This document shows positions 23,888 through 33,564 of a DNA stretch of 58,410 nucleotides, piece by piece. Origin of the DNA: a virus; the IMG/VR virus record IMGVR_UViG_3300035698_005597, positions 1-58,410 of that record; one strand, 5' to 3'. Made by a program: the position numbers and the translations under genes. Within the stretch, counting starts at the first letter, position 1. Each line of letters opens with the position of its first letter. The notes under the pieces were generated by a model that did not search any database, had not been told where the DNA came from, and saw nothing but the letters and a program-made list of their open reading frames with translations.

Positions 23888-26071
23888 TTATATTTTAACG
23901 TTTTCGCTTCCAAGCTCGAATGTGAATAACCACTCATCATAAGTGATTGTTTTATCATCGCGAGTTTCGAACTCGTCAAACCACTTTGACGTTAACACGA
24001 TGGCAAACTTAGTTTTTTGTATACCCGAACGGATACCTTTTTGTTCCGATTTAAGTTTTGCAATCTCTTTGTTAAGCCAAAGTTTACGTATATCTTCATC
24101 ATCAGTAGTTGTTTTAAAATCATCATATTTGACGATCCCAACTTCAACAACAGATTCAGATAGAGTTCTCTTCTTACCCGCTGAAATTTTATCCTTAACC
24201 TTTTTAACAGCAGGAATTGATGAAAGACCTTTTATCTTAATATCGAATTTTTTTGCGACATACACATCAGTCGATTCCACAGGATCAACTTTAGGACTGT
24301 ACGAACCACCCTTATCGACATTAACGCCATTAGCTTCAAGGAACTCTTTCTGTTGATCTGTAATCAACTTAGCCTCGAATACACTAGAATCTTCAAATTC
24401 GTTTTTGAGATAATCTTTAAGTGCTTTTACTTCGCCATTAATTTCATTCTCACGCTTAATCAATTTGCATAACTCTGTGGCAGAAGTGTTACCCTCAGCT
24501 ATAGCTCTATTGATAGCAGGAAGTTGGGAAATATCTAAACCATAAATACCATCACAGTCAAAATCATCCCCATCATCAATGACAATACCTTTAGCTTCAA
24601 AATATTTCTTAGTTTCCATACTTGTAGAAACATAGAATTTTTTAACATTGATAATACCATCTTTAATAAATGTATAATTTCTAAATACAAATACAGGATA
24701 ATTATCAGTAAGACCGACATCTGAAGCTGTAGTATCTTCAACATCTTTAAGATCTATAGATCCATTAATAACAGCTCTAACACTCAAATTCAAGCGATTC
24801 TTATGCCACACAAGATCATCCATAGCGCATTCAGCATTATCCTCAGCAACAAACTTAGCATAATCGCCATTAACTACTGTAGGTTTACTTACTTTGTTAT
24901 AGACAAACCCTTGATGATAAGGATAAAATGATGCATCATCATCCTCCATAAGTCTGTTAAGAACATCAAAAACACAGAAAGCATCAACAGGGGGGAGATA
25001 GTTAGAATCGCGACCATCCATAAAACGCACAGAGTTGTGCTTAATAGCCTGTTCTATCTTAGCTTCTACCGTCCCATACTCTTCTATAGTAAACGCGTTT
25101 GTTATACCATCTACGAGCCTCTTATCACCTAATTTACCGATAATCTCAAGAGCTACATCAGTTTTCATTTTCTGAGTTAAAACCAAAGCAGATGCATATA
25201 ATGCTGTCATCAACTGACTATCATCATTGAGATTCTCCATCGGAATACAATTATCTCCAACAGGAGCTGTATTAGAAACATAATATATTGATGTTCGTTC
25301 ACCTTGTGGCGACACATTAACAAAACCTGTTTCTTCATCGACACTAGATATAACAATACCCTGATCAGTAATTGTGAATACCGCAGATGGGTTATCTATA
25401 GGGGGTAAAATGTCCTGTTTAGGTGAAGCTGTGCCACTAAGTTCTAACAAACGAGTAATACTATCAGTGTATTCAGAAATCATGCTACTATGAATGAGCA
25501 TCGCTCCTGTGCGTTCAGCCATATCGGTTAATAACTGTTTATTGTAATAATTCCCATATGCTACGTACATAGCTGATGATAATTTCCCCTTTATATTATT
25601 AATAGCATTAAAAATATTGGCAATTTCTTTTTGATAATTAGACACCACAGGATATCCGTCGGTAAAAAAGTGAAATGAAAATGTATCCGAATATACTGAT
25701 AGATCTTCAATAACCCCGTCAACATCCGATAGTATTTCAGAAAAACATGTAAAACCGATAGTATCTGAGTTTTTTTGAATAGCCCTCGCTAACATATCAT
25801 AATCCGATTCATCAGAAATCTTAAATCCTTTAAGTATAAACCTCCGCGTGCCCTCAGAACTAAACCACCCTATAGTTAGGGTATCCCCTTTTGGAATTTG
25901 CTTTGTTAGCATTATCATTTGTGTGGTCAAATTTTTAAGATGATTCCACATGGAACCCGATCTATCGTATATCCATATATGATTAACAGGATTACGAGTT
26001 TCAACTACCTTTTCATTTTTAATAGTTTGCTCTACAACGAAAAGTTCATCACCAACTTTAACATAAGACAT
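23888..26071 (-). CDS. Large von Willebrand factor A domain protein
   Basis: 727 residues. The N-terminal vWA domain (about 30-225) has the MIDAS motif WIYDRSGSMWNH, the conserved threonine region SDTIGFTCF and FHFFTDGYP. The remaining 500 residues have no clear domain; the C-terminus is lysine-rich (KKVKDKISAGKKR) then ends in a beta segment. Metal-dependent protein binding is expected. A second, smaller vWA protein is at 33621. Single-gene unit ending in a terminator; its upstream region is shared with the homing gene at 26195. Confidence 0.82.
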   Translation of the reverse strand: MSYVKVGDELFVVEQTIKNEKVVETRNPVNHIWIYDRSGSMWNHLKNLTTQMIMLTKQIPKGDTLTIGWFSSEGTRRFILKGFKISDESDYDMLARAIQKNSDTIGFTCFSEILSDVDGVIEDLSVYSDTFSFHFFTDGYPVVSNYQKEIANIFNAINNIKGKLSSAMYVAYGNYYNKQLLTDMAERTGAMLIHSSMISEYTDSITRLLELSGTASPKQDILPPIDNPSAVFTITDQGIVISSVDEETGFVNVSPQGERTSIYYVSNTAPVGDNCIPMENLNDDSQLMTALYASALVLTQKMKTDVALEIIGKLGDKRLVDGITNAFTIEEYGTVEAKIEQAIKHNSVRFMDGRDSNYLPPVDAFCVFDVLNRLMEDDDASFYPYHQGFVYNKVSKPTVVNGDYAKFVAEDNAECAMDDLVWHKNRLNLSVRAVINGSIDLKDVEDTTASDVGLTDNYPVFVFRNYTFIKDGIINVKKFYVSTSMETKKYFEAKGIVIDDGDDFDCDGIYGLDISQLPAINRAIAEGNTSATELCKLIKRENEINGEVKALKDYLKNEFEDSSVFEAKLITDQQKEFLEANGVNVDKGGSYSPKVDPVESTDVYVAKKFDIKIKGLSSIPAVKKVKDKISAGKKRTLSESVVEVGIVKYDDFKTTTDDEDIRKLWLNKEIAKLKSEQKGIRSGIQKTKFAIVLTSKWFDEFETRDDKTITYDEWLFTFELGSENVKI

Positions 26072-26090
26072 AAATACATCCTTTAAGTTA

Positions 26091-26194
26091 TATAAATAAT
26101 AATAATAAGAAGGACATCGGTGTTCGAACCCGTTTCTATGCTATTCCATAGATTACTTCTTATATATTCAAATTAACTCGAATAGGAGTTCATA
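26091..26194 (+). promoter_or_regulatory. Late promoter and structured 5' leader of homing gene, copy 2
   Basis: TATAAATA (26091-26098), then nine bases later the same three-way junction as at 13293: P1 AAGAAG/CTTCTT (26107-26112/26156-26161), P2 CGG/CCG (26118-26120/26130-26132), P3 TCTATG/CATAGA (26135-26140/26147-26152) with loop CTATTC, joints GACAT, TT and TTA. Hairpin ACTC/GAGT (26176-26189) holds AGGAG; its loop GAATAG is the exact complement of the P3 loop. Relative to copy 1 all three stems and the loop-loop pairing change in a compensated way. Confidence 0.78.
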
Positions 26195-27133
26195 ATGAGT
26201 AGGATAAATTCTACTACAAAATTCTGCATTCGCGCATCAAAAATACACCATAATACATATGATTATTCTAATGTAAATTACATCAAAACAACATTAAAAG
26301 TTGATATAATTTGCCCCGAACACGGGAAATTCTATCAAACCCCGGCATCACATTTAAGGGGGGCTGGGTGTCCATCCTGTCACAGATCCAAATTAAAATG
26401 TGTGTTAAGTGATACTATACACCAATTTATTAATAAAGCTAATATAGTACATAACAATGCATACAATTACACAAAATCCGTATATGTTAACTCCAACACC
26501 AAAATAATAATCGTATGCCCGATTCATGGGGAATTCAAACAAAAACCCACAACCCACCTCCAAGGTGGTGGGTGTATATTATGTGGTAATGATCGCGCTA
26601 CTAATGCCACCACATCAAATACCCAAGAATTTATACACAAATCTAATATCATACACAATTATACCTATGATTATTCAAACTCGACTTATATTAAATCGTA
26701 CATAAAATTAATTATTATTTGTAATAAGCATGGGAAATTTGAACAATCCCCTAATAAGCATCTATCTGGTCGTGGGTGTCCTCATTGCTCAGAATCTAAA
26801 GGCGAAAAATGTATTAGATATTGGTTGGTTTCTAATAACATCCCCTTTATCAAAGAACATATATTCGACACCTGTACCGATGTTCGAGGTCTACCTTTCG
26901 ATTTTTACATCCCAAACGATAACACATGTATTGAATTTGATGGGAAACAACACTATGAACCATTGGATTTTCGTGGTAACACAGATCCATCAGAATTGCG
27001 CGAAGCATTCAACACCATACAATACCACGATAGAATTAAAACTGAATATTGTATAGATAATAATATTTTGTTATTAAGAATACCCTATTGGGAATATAAT
27101 AATATCGGTAACATTCTTACAGAAAAAATATAA
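26195..27133 (+). CDS. Zinc-ribbon homing endonuclease with Vsr-like nuclease domain
   Basis: 312 residues. Three repeats of about 60-70 residues (HHNTYDYSNVNYIKTTLKV, CPEHGKFYQTPASHLRGAG, CPSC and so on) form zinc-ribbon DNA-binding modules. From about residue 200 comes SESKGEKCIRYWL and the nuclease core LPFDFYIPNDNTCIEFDGKQ, then YHDRIKTEYC and LLLRIPYWEYNN, the pattern of the Vsr/EDxHD-type domain. It is an independent plus-strand insertion between the vWA and endolysin genes. The paralogue at 13397 is broken. Regulated by the leader at 26091-26194. Confidence 0.88.
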   Translation: MSRINSTTKFCIRASKIHHNTYDYSNVNYIKTTLKVDIICPEHGKFYQTPASHLRGAGCPSCHRSKLKCVLSDTIHQFINKANIVHNNAYNYTKSVYVNSNTKIIIVCPIHGEFKQKPTTHLQGGGCILCGNDRATNATTSNTQEFIHKSNIIHNYTYDYSNSTYIKSYIKLIIICNKHGKFEQSPNKHLSGRGCPHCSESKGEKCIRYWLVSNNIPFIKEHIFDTCTDVRGLPFDFYIPNDNTCIEFDGKQHYEPLDFRGNTDPSELREAFNTIQYHDRIKTEYCIDNNILLLRIPYWEYNNIGNILTEKI

Positions 27134-27154
27134 TATACCCATAAAATATTATTA

Positions 27155-27856
27155 CTAATTTTCATTTACAAATTTATGTATATCATCCAACCGGTTATTC
27201 CAACCATTATGATATCTAGCATAAACTGAATTTCTTTTTACTAACCTAGCATAAAACTCTCTACGCTCAGAAATAAGTGCTTCACACAAATCTTCATCAC
27301 TAATGGGTATTTTACTCAAACGATCGAACGTTTTCACATCCATTCTACCGTTTCTTTTCCTATGATGCATCCCAATTTGTTTTTGAAAAAATTTATTAGC
27401 CCTGTTAGGTCCAATATTGATTTCGCTATCCATCAATACAATAGCAGTTTTAGGAAATCCTAAATTCACAACGGAATCAAGGTTATTAGCATCCCAAAAT
27501 AATGCCTTGTATATTAATGTAGCATCACCAATTGATAATTTTTTAATGGATTCATTATTCCCATAACCATAAAAAGCTCTATATGTATGTAAGGTTATAC
27601 CTCTACGAGAAACTTCTTTGATGTGTGGGTCGTTAACGAATCTATCACCCTCGTGTTTCAAAACAAACGGAATAGCATTATAAAAAATAGTTGTAGTATC
27701 ACTCTTTATGATCATCTCATCATACTTATACACAAATGAACATCCATCTGCATCAAAGCAATATAAATATATTTCATCATCCATATTATAAAATGAATAG
27801 TTGGCACATATTGTAGTAATTACCAACATAATGATAAAACTTATTTTTTGTCCCAA
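27155..27856 (-). CDS. GH108-type endolysin with N-terminal signal/anchor
   Basis: 233 residues. An N-terminal hydrophobic segment (about 5-20) may act as a signal-arrest-release or Sec signal. The catalytic part starts FVLKHEGDRFVNDPH with the presumed catalytic Glu69, then RRGITLHTYRAF, LIYKALFWDANN and LMDSEINIGPNRANKFFQK, matching GH108 muramidases. It cuts peptidoglycan glycan strands for lysis. Between Glu69 and the second domain there is an insert compared with the usual GGxTNYGIT. Convergent with the homing gene. Confidence 0.87.
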   Translation of the reverse strand: MGQKISFIIMLVITTICANYSFYNMDDEIYLYCFDADGCSFVYKYDEMIIKSDTTTIFYNAIPFVLKHEGDRFVNDPHIKEVSRRGITLHTYRAFYGYGNNESIKKLSIGDATLIYKALFWDANNLDSVVNLGFPKTAIVLMDSEINIGPNRANKFFQKQIGMHHRKRNGRMDVKTFDRLSKIPISDEDLCEALISERREFYARLVKRNSVYARYHNGWNNRLDDIHKFVNEN

Positions 27857-27868
27857 GTTTCCCCCAAA

Positions 27869-27896
27869 AATAATGGGAGATTAGTCTCCCATTATT
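27869..27896 (-). terminator. Rho-independent terminator
   Basis: AATAATGGGAGA/TCTCCCATTATT stem (27869-27880/27885-27896), loop TTAG, T-rich on the minus side. Ends the phosphoesterase-GroES transcript. Confidence 0.85.
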
Positions 27897-27897
27897 A

Positions 27898-28191
27898 TTA
27901 ACTTTCTTTAACCGCTAGGATTGTGCCCTCGGAAATAAGATACCGTTCTTCAATAGCATCAGAAATATCAACTTCAACCATTTTTCTATAAATGACAATA
28001 TCACCAAGTTTAACCTTAAGCGGTCTAACTGTACCATCTTTTTGAATATAACCATCACCGATAGCGACAACTTCGCCCTCAGCATATTGTTTTGCATGGT
28101 CTGGGTTAGATATATATAACCCTCCCGAAGTCAGCTCCTCAGCTTTATGAGGAATGATAATAACATTATCATACATAGGTCTTAATGACAT
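27898..28191 (-). CDS. groES: GroES-type co-chaperonin
   Basis: 97 residues from ATG 28191, chosen for GGAGGC just upstream and because this gives the normal GroES start SLRPMYDNVIIIPH. Other motifs are SGGLYISNP (mobile-loop region), GEVVAIGDGY, VKLGDIVIYRK and YLISEGTILAV. It caps host GroEL and helps fold phage proteins such as capsid, like T4 gp31 in role but with the bacterial GroES sequence pattern. Confidence 0.93.
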   Translation of the reverse strand: MSLRPMYDNVIIIPHKAEELTSGGLYISNPDHAKQYAEGEVVAIGDGYIQKDGTVRPLKVKLGDIVIYRKMVEVDISDAIEERYLISEGTILAVKES

Positions 28192-28201
28192 AACGCCTCC
28201 A

Positions 28202-29449
28202 TTAAACGACAATTTTTAATATATTTGTAGTATCTTTCAATTTATTTATCGATTTAGCATTATACGCATCTAAATCTTCCCCAATATCATACGAAGGACA
28301 ATCCTCACAAATACGCTGTAAATCCACTTTGGTAGCATCTATAGCTCCGTATTTATCAACAACATAATAGTTCTGTGAAGCCCAACTATGAAGGTTGAGT
28401 CCTACATCAGCATAAGCATTATTACCCACAAGTGAACCTGAACGTAAAAGTGTATCCGTTATATTAGCTTCGTGTAAATGACCACACATAACCGTATGAA
28501 TAATAACACCTTTTTTAGCCCACTTAGCAATCGCCTTACTTATATCAGTATGACCCATTTTACCTAATCTATGACCATGAACAACTAATATGTTTGTAGC
28601 ATTAATAGATAAAATATATTCAAATGTATTACCCGAAATAAAGTTAATTGCAGGTAAACCATCACCTAGATATAATTTTAGCATTTCATAAATCATGAAA
28701 TCGAAATTATCCGTCGCCATAGAATCTAATTGGGTATAATCTTCCCGTATTCTACTTTCATTACCAGTAACAGATAAAACATTAACATCAAATTTCATAG
28801 AAAAATCTATAATAAATTGAGATAAAATTTTAACCGCTATGAATGTCGCATTAGCCCTATTGGTAGCCATAGATAATAATTCATCTACCCGTCTATCAGA
28901 ATTAAGCATATCACCAGTGAATATAATATACACTTGTTTTATAGATCTATGCTTAAATGCCGACATAACTTTATTAGCAAACATCTTTAAACGAGTAGAT
29001 GCTACTTTAAAATCATACTTATTACCAACGATATCAACTAACTCATTAAAATGTAAATCTGATAGATGAACAATACCGACACCTTTCATATCAACACCAC
29101 CATGTTCAAAACATTTGGTATCTATTGTCAGCGGATTTTCGGTAATAACATTTCGGAGTTCTTTAACATATTCTATTACAGCATTCTCAACTCTAGTATT
29201 TTCTCTAAAAGATTTTCGTTCTATCCGATTTTTATCTTGAGATTTTTGAATTTTTTTAGCTAAAGATGTATTTTCTTGTATAATATCTACTAATTCAGAT
29301 TCTTCCTCATCTGATATAAATATCGGTTGTACTCTACTACCACACACAGACCCATCATCAACTATTGAAATACATCTATATTTCTGTACACCGTTTTCAA
29401 ATCCTTTCTTATGGAAGCGTTTTCCGCCACATCGAGAACATATCATCAT
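28202..29449 (-). CDS. Metallophosphoesterase with N-terminal zinc ribbon
   Basis: 415 residues from the ATG at 29449. N-terminal zinc ribbon CSRCGGKRFHKKG with a later C-x-C pair (about residues 4-40), a helical linker, then a phosphoesterase domain: VHLSDLHFN, IFTGDMLN, VTGNESR (GNHE-like, histidine replaced by Glu), LVVHGHR and MCGHLHE. Such proteins in large phages resemble the Mre11/SbcD-like or DNA polymerase small-subunit phosphatases. Substrate unknown; the ribbon suggests nucleic acid binding. Confidence 0.8.
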   Translation of the reverse strand: MMICSRCGGKRFHKKGFENGVQKYRCISIVDDGSVCGSRVQPIFISDEEESELVDIIQENTSLAKKIQKSQDKNRIERKSFRENTRVENAVIEYVKELRNVITENPLTIDTKCFEHGGVDMKGVGIVHLSDLHFNELVDIVGNKYDFKVASTRLKMFANKVMSAFKHRSIKQVYIIFTGDMLNSDRRVDELLSMATNRANATFIAVKILSQFIIDFSMKFDVNVLSVTGNESRIREDYTQLDSMATDNFDFMIYEMLKLYLGDGLPAINFISGNTFEYILSINATNILVVHGHRLGKMGHTDISKAIAKWAKKGVIIHTVMCGHLHEANITDTLLRSGSLVGNNAYADVGLNLHSWASQNYYVVDKYGAIDATKVDLQRICEDCPSYDIGEDLDAYNAKSINKLKDTTNILKIVV

Positions 29450-29461
29450 ATTGACCACCAA

Positions 29462-29929
29462 TTAGTGTATAATTTTGCTATATCTAGTTTTTCTATGGAG
29501 TTTTGGTTTTGCATCAGAACTAAAACAATCTTGTAGTTCAGCAAATTCTTCGATAATAGGAAACACAAAAATAGTTTCTTCGTGTATACCTAGAGAGATT
29601 TTAGCTTTATTTAAATGAATATTCAAATCATTTTTCACAACATAAGGAACCGTTTTTGTAGTAGCTTTAAAATGTTCTGAATCAACAACAGTACTACCAA
29701 TATCGGTTTCGTTGTTAGCTTTAGAAACCCAATTTATAGCTTTATCTGATCGAGTTCGAGCCACTGTTTTACCAAATGCTTTATCGAACTTTTCGTGATT
29801 GCGGTTAGCTTTAGACCACCCAACACAAACAACAGGTTTTGTGCCAATAGTTTCATCTATTTGTTGGAAAACAAACACCCCAACAGGATTATTCTTCTTA
29901 TCCCGCACGTACATAATCATATCTCGCAT
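29462..29929 (-). CDS. Hypothetical protein, 155 residues
   Basis: Start at 29929 (MRDMIMYVRD) with GGAG upstream. No recognised domain; mixed alpha/beta, basic. First gene of the operon with the metallophosphoesterase and GroES, after the promoter at 29969-29997. Confidence 0.55.
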   Translation of the reverse strand: MRDMIMYVRDKKNNPVGVFVFQQIDETIGTKPVVCVGWSKANRNHEKFDKAFGKTVARTRSDKAINWVSKANNETDIGSTVVDSEHFKATTKTVPYVVKNDLNIHLNKAKISLGIHEETIFVFPIIEEFAELQDCFSSDAKPKLHRKTRYSKIIH

Positions 29930-29968
29930 AAACACTCCAATAATAAGGAAATTATAACATTACACTAT

Positions 29969-29997
29969 AATATACATATTATAATATTATAAGTCAA
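29969..29997 (-). promoter_or_regulatory. Sigma70-like promoter TTGACT-N17-TATATT
   Basis: TTGACT (29997-29992) and TATATT (29974-29969), 17-base spacer, about 40 bases before ATG 29929. Confidence 0.75.
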
Positions 29998-30014
29998 TAG
30001 TTTTTACGTTTTTT

Positions 30015-30221
30015 TTATTTTTTTATAGAATTTAAATAATTATAATAGTCGTCAATACCCTCTAATACTTTTTCCATATCAAAGGATATATTTTCGCAAA
30101 TAGGGTATTCACCATCACCATCTACGTCTAAACTTCGCTTCAAACAATCAGGTGTAATACTATAATAATATTTACAATACCAACAAGGTAATTTTCTTAA
30201 TTCTCCGAACACATTTGACAT
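30015..30221 (-). CDS. Small CWYCKYYY-type cysteine protein
   Basis: 68 residues: KLPCWYCKYYY then C26 and C42 could form a four-cysteine metal site; the C-terminus is an acidic/aromatic helix. It ends just before the promoter at 29969-29997 and follows the 60-residue gene by a few bases. Unknown function. Confidence 0.55.
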   Translation of the reverse strand: MSNVFGELRKLPCWYCKYYYSITPDCLKRSLDVDGDGEYPICENISFDMEKVLEGIDDYYNYLNSIKK

Positions 30222-30226
30222 AAAAC

Positions 30227-30409
30227 CTACAGTAAACTAATTTGTATATCGTCCTTTTTATCCAGTCCTAAATCTTTACAAATTTCCACAAAAGATCTAC
30301 CACACTCATACTGATACATTTCGCAGTATTCATGGAAAACTACAACATCGCCAATATCTGTATCAGAACATTGATATTCACCCAAATCACTAAAAAGTGG
30401 TAATTCCAT
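30227..30409 (-). CDS. Hypothetical protein, 60 residues
   Basis: Acidic protein with four cysteines (C14, C29, C36, C44). RBS GGAGAATAG precedes its ATG. It lies between the RNA ligase gene and the 68-residue protein, in the same direction. No family recognised. Confidence 0.5.
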   Translation of the reverse strand: MELPLFSDLGEYQCSDTDIGDVVVFHEYCEMYQYECGRSFVEICKDLGLDKKDDIQISLL

Positions 30410-30480
30410 TAACTATTCTCCATTAAATATTGAGGGGTCTAATATTATAATTATATCAGCAATATTTAGATATTTTGTAT

Positions 30481-31590
30481 TTAGTTTAAATTTGATGCTT
30501 TAGGTTCAATCTTCTGCCATAATTGTCTAAAAGGGTCTCGATTATTATGTAACGCCATAATCAAACCGAAATCCCACTGAGTTGATTTTTCTTTAAGCTC
30601 CACAGCAAAATCCTTCTGTGTATAATCCCTACCATAAATAGTAGTCACAAACAAGTCATGCATAGTGTTATCATGAACACCCTTGCTAAGTAATACATTA
30701 TATTCAACCCAAAGCTCATCAACATAATCTTTTACCATATCATAGTATTCATCATCAATATCCGATAGAATTTTTTCCATATCCTTACCATCTCTGATCA
30801 TCTTCCAAATAGAACGCTTAGTAAAGTACTGCATAATATAAGCAAGATTTTTATACCATTCATATTTCATTTTAACACGAAAATTAGACTCAAGAAAATG
30901 TACAACAAATCCTTCTCTATTATCCCCGTCATACATGGACATAATCTGTTTCCAATCTTTAACACCATCAAATCTCTGAACACGTTCTAATCCCTGTGTT
31001 TCTATGTAATCAAACTCAGAATCATAAATGTCTAGTTCTTTTAGTGTGCTATTATCCATGATCGCAAGAAGTACTAATTTTCGTTCAGTACCATAATCGA
31101 TAACGATTTTGTTCTCAGGATAAATAATCTCAAACATATATGTATACTCATAATCAAAACAAATATGACCATACATATCACGAAGCCACTTGTTAGCTTC
31201 TATAGCCATTTCGGATTCAAATGAACCACGAGTAGCCATATAGTGTGTGCCTTCCCAAAAATACATAACACCTAAAGATCCGTCCGCTTTGTCCTGAATT
31301 TCAAATGGTTCGGTCGTAGGGATAGTATCACCAAGACCTTTATCCTTTAACTGATCATCAGTAAAAAACTTATCAAAGCCTTTAGCTACTAAACATCCAT
31401 CCTCGTCAAGAATCAAACCCCGACACATAGTAGTATACTTACTCCAATACCAATCGTACTGTGCAGACTTACTATAGTTGTATATGTATAACGGAAATAA
31501 TGGGTGCTTATTAACATTAATATACCCATCATCAATTTCAGTCTGTAGTTCCGCAAATTCTTCTTTTGTAAAAAATGTATTTTTATCCAT
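30481..31590 (-). CDS. rnlA: RNA ligase, T4 Rnl1 family
   Basis: 369 residues from ATG 31590 (GGAGATAATT upstream), close to T4 Rnl1 at 374. Motif I EIQDKADGSLG with nucleotidyl lysine 101 (T4 Lys99), TTMCRGLIL before it, motif III MFEIIYPENKIV, motif IV REGFVV and motif V RVKMKYEWY. The C-terminus is helical as in T4. It joins 5'-phosphate and 3'-hydroxyl RNA ends with ATP; in T4 it repairs tRNA cut by host anticodon nuclease. No polynucleotide kinase is evident in this window. Confidence 0.94.
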   Translation of the reverse strand: MDKNTFFTKEEFAELQTEIDDGYINVNKHPLFPLYIYNYSKSAQYDWYWSKYTTMCRGLILDEDGCLVAKGFDKFFTDDQLKDKGLGDTIPTTEPFEIQDKADGSLGVMYFWEGTHYMATRGSFESEMAIEANKWLRDMYGHICFDYEYTYMFEIIYPENKIVIDYGTERKLVLLAIMDNSTLKELDIYDSEFDYIETQGLERVQRFDGVKDWKQIMSMYDGDNREGFVVHFLESNFRVKMKYEWYKNLAYIMQYFTKRSIWKMIRDGKDMEKILSDIDDEYYDMVKDYVDELWVEYNVLLSKGVHDNTMHDLFVTTIYGRDYTQKDFAVELKEKSTQWDFGLIMALHNNRDPFRQLWQKIEPKASNLN

Positions 31591-31618
31591 AATTATCTCC
31601 ATTCTAAATGATAAGTAT

Positions 31619-31648
31619 AATATAACCTAATGTTATATGATAAGTCAA
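31619..31648 (-). promoter_or_regulatory. Sigma70-like promoter TTGACT-N18-TATATT
   Basis: TTGACT (31648-31643) and TATATT (31624-31619), spacer 18, about 29 bases before ATG 31590. Drives the RNA ligase transcript. Confidence 0.7.
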
Positions 31649-31651
31649 GAG

Positions 31652-33544
31652 TTATTTAGAATTTATATTTGTGAATCGACCAACATCTAAAGATAATTTG
31701 AATCCGTATGCAGGTGTATATATTTTAATATTTTTCTTCGCACGAGTCATAGCAGTGTATGCTAGTCGTTTTGTCTCATATATATGGTTACTATGCACAT
31801 ACATAATATACTGAGCCTCAGACCCCTGTGATTTGTACACAGTCAAAGCATACGCTAGTTTAATCGTATCATAATCACCATCAATATAAAATGTGCTACC
31901 ATCATCATAATTTTTAATAATAGCAAGAGTACCCATAAATCCTGTGATCTCCCCTACTGTGCCATTTGTAACACGCACAATCCCATCATTTTCCTCAACA
32001 TCGATACCATCATTCTTGGTGAATACTATTTTAGCACCAACCCAAAAACAAGGTAGTGGCGACCATTCTGGTTCAATATCATCAGGATGATCATCAAAGG
32101 TATATTCATAAAACTCTATAAATTTACCTGTTATATGTTTATAACACAAATAATTTATATAATCAATATATTTATTTGTGTGTGCCAAAATAACACATTT
32201 ATTATTTTTAAACCAAAATGCATCCTTAGCGAACAAATTGTTAACTATTCGGGTAAGGAAGTCCCCCACAACATCAGGGTTATATCCCGTAAAAAACTTC
32301 TTGTGTTTTGCTGTATTAAAATTGACTTTACACTTTAACACATCATTATATAGATCCAACATCGCTGGATCCGTTGTACGGAAAATCTTTGTGAGTGTAT
32401 ATACAGGGTAAATATTGAGATTCAAAATGTCCTCGAAGATTTGACCACCACCAATAGGAGGAAGCTGATTCTTATCACCCACAAAAATAAATTTAAGTTT
32501 GTCTAATGTTGCATTTTTACTCAGTACAGTAATAAATTCTTGGAACAGTTCATCATTCACGGTTGATGCTTCATCAATGATTACTAAGTCTACCGATGTA
32601 CTAAGTAGCCCTTTGAGTGTCCCCATTGTACTATGAATGGTTTTTGGTGGGAACAATAGCTTATTGATGTCTACCTCAGATTGCTCCATACGAGACGCGG
32701 CTTTCCCTGTGAAGCTACACGCTATAATACTCTTTCCTGCGGCAAACGCATTATCAACAATACTAGATATCACCAAAGATTTACCACTACCAGCAGGACC
32801 AGTAAGACAATTTATTTTTTCGGTTGATGTTAATACCCCCCGAATAGACTTTTGCTGTTCATCAGAAAATTTTGGATCAATAACACAAGGGAAGTTATTC
32901 TTAACAAGAGGCTGAATTTGAGTATCAACCTGATCTAAAATATATCTCTCGGCTTCGAATGCTCTTCTAGACATAAAATAATGATCCCCAATAGGGACGA
33001 TATCTCCTTTAGAATCAAGATATTGAATCAAGTCGTTAAATTTAGTTTTAAACTTCTGAATACTATGGTACATTTTCATGTCATCAACATCAACAACAGA
33101 CGAACCCGAAAATGATGGTGCTCTAAGAAAATACCCATTAGCCTGATAGTGAGTTTTAAAAAATGGTTTTTCGTCGTTATAAAGAGATCGCTGTCCATCA
33201 CTAACAAACTTCTTCATTAAGTGCATTTCTAACACAATAGGTGGTATATCTTCGCCTGTCACAGCCTTATATATCAATGGTAACGCTGTTTTGTTAACAT
33301 AGTTGACATTATCTAGATAAGTGATTATATCGTCAAAATTAAGCATGTAATCGTTTTTAGATATTTTGATGAACGAATGGATGCGCTTAAATATTTTGCT
33401 CGTGACAGTCTTACGAGACTGATCATCAACAGTTATACCTTTAACCTCAGTTATATCGAGTAAGGTTTTTTTCAATCCATATACTATGTTAGGAAAGTTT
33501 ACATCAATTTCAAGATCTAGACAATTTTTTGGGGTGATTACCAT
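31652..33544 (-). CDS. RecD/Dda-type SF1 DNA helicase
   Basis: 630 residues. Helicase motifs: Walker A LTGPAGSGKS (249-256), motif Ia ACSFTGKAA, motif II VIIDEAS, motif III FVGDKNQLPPIGGG, a RecD-like SH3 region about 510-570 and motif VI AYTAMTRAKKN preceded by ALTVYKSQGSEA. The N-terminal 240 residues are a phage-specific extension. Fits a 5'-3' helicase in recombination or replication initiation like T4 Dda. Confidence 0.92.
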   Translation of the reverse strand: MVITPKNCLDLEIDVNFPNIVYGLKKTLLDITEVKGITVDDQSRKTVTSKIFKRIHSFIKISKNDYMLNFDDIITYLDNVNYVNKTALPLIYKAVTGEDIPPIVLEMHLMKKFVSDGQRSLYNDEKPFFKTHYQANGYFLRAPSFSGSSVVDVDDMKMYHSIQKFKTKFNDLIQYLDSKGDIVPIGDHYFMSRRAFEAERYILDQVDTQIQPLVKNNFPCVIDPKFSDEQQKSIRGVLTSTEKINCLTGPAGSGKSLVISSIVDNAFAAGKSIIACSFTGKAASRMEQSEVDINKLLFPPKTIHSTMGTLKGLLSTSVDLVIIDEASTVNDELFQEFITVLSKNATLDKLKFIFVGDKNQLPPIGGGQIFEDILNLNIYPVYTLTKIFRTTDPAMLDLYNDVLKCKVNFNTAKHKKFFTGYNPDVVGDFLTRIVNNLFAKDAFWFKNNKCVILAHTNKYIDYINYLCYKHITGKFIEFYEYTFDDHPDDIEPEWSPLPCFWVGAKIVFTKNDGIDVEENDGIVRVTNGTVGEITGFMGTLAIIKNYDDGSTFYIDGDYDTIKLAYALTVYKSQGSEAQYIMYVHSNHIYETKRLAYTAMTRAKKNIKIYTPAYGFKLSLDVGRFTNINSK

Positions 33545-33564
33545 TATATATCCTTAATTAAAAA

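Noticed and set aside
26107-26161. tRNA-like segment with TTCGAA loop in the leader of the 26195 homing gene
   Set aside because: Only about 55 bases, no anticodon arm of normal size and no CCA-side geometry; the paralogous leader at 13309 changes TTCGAA to TTGCAA and keeps a three-way junction instead.
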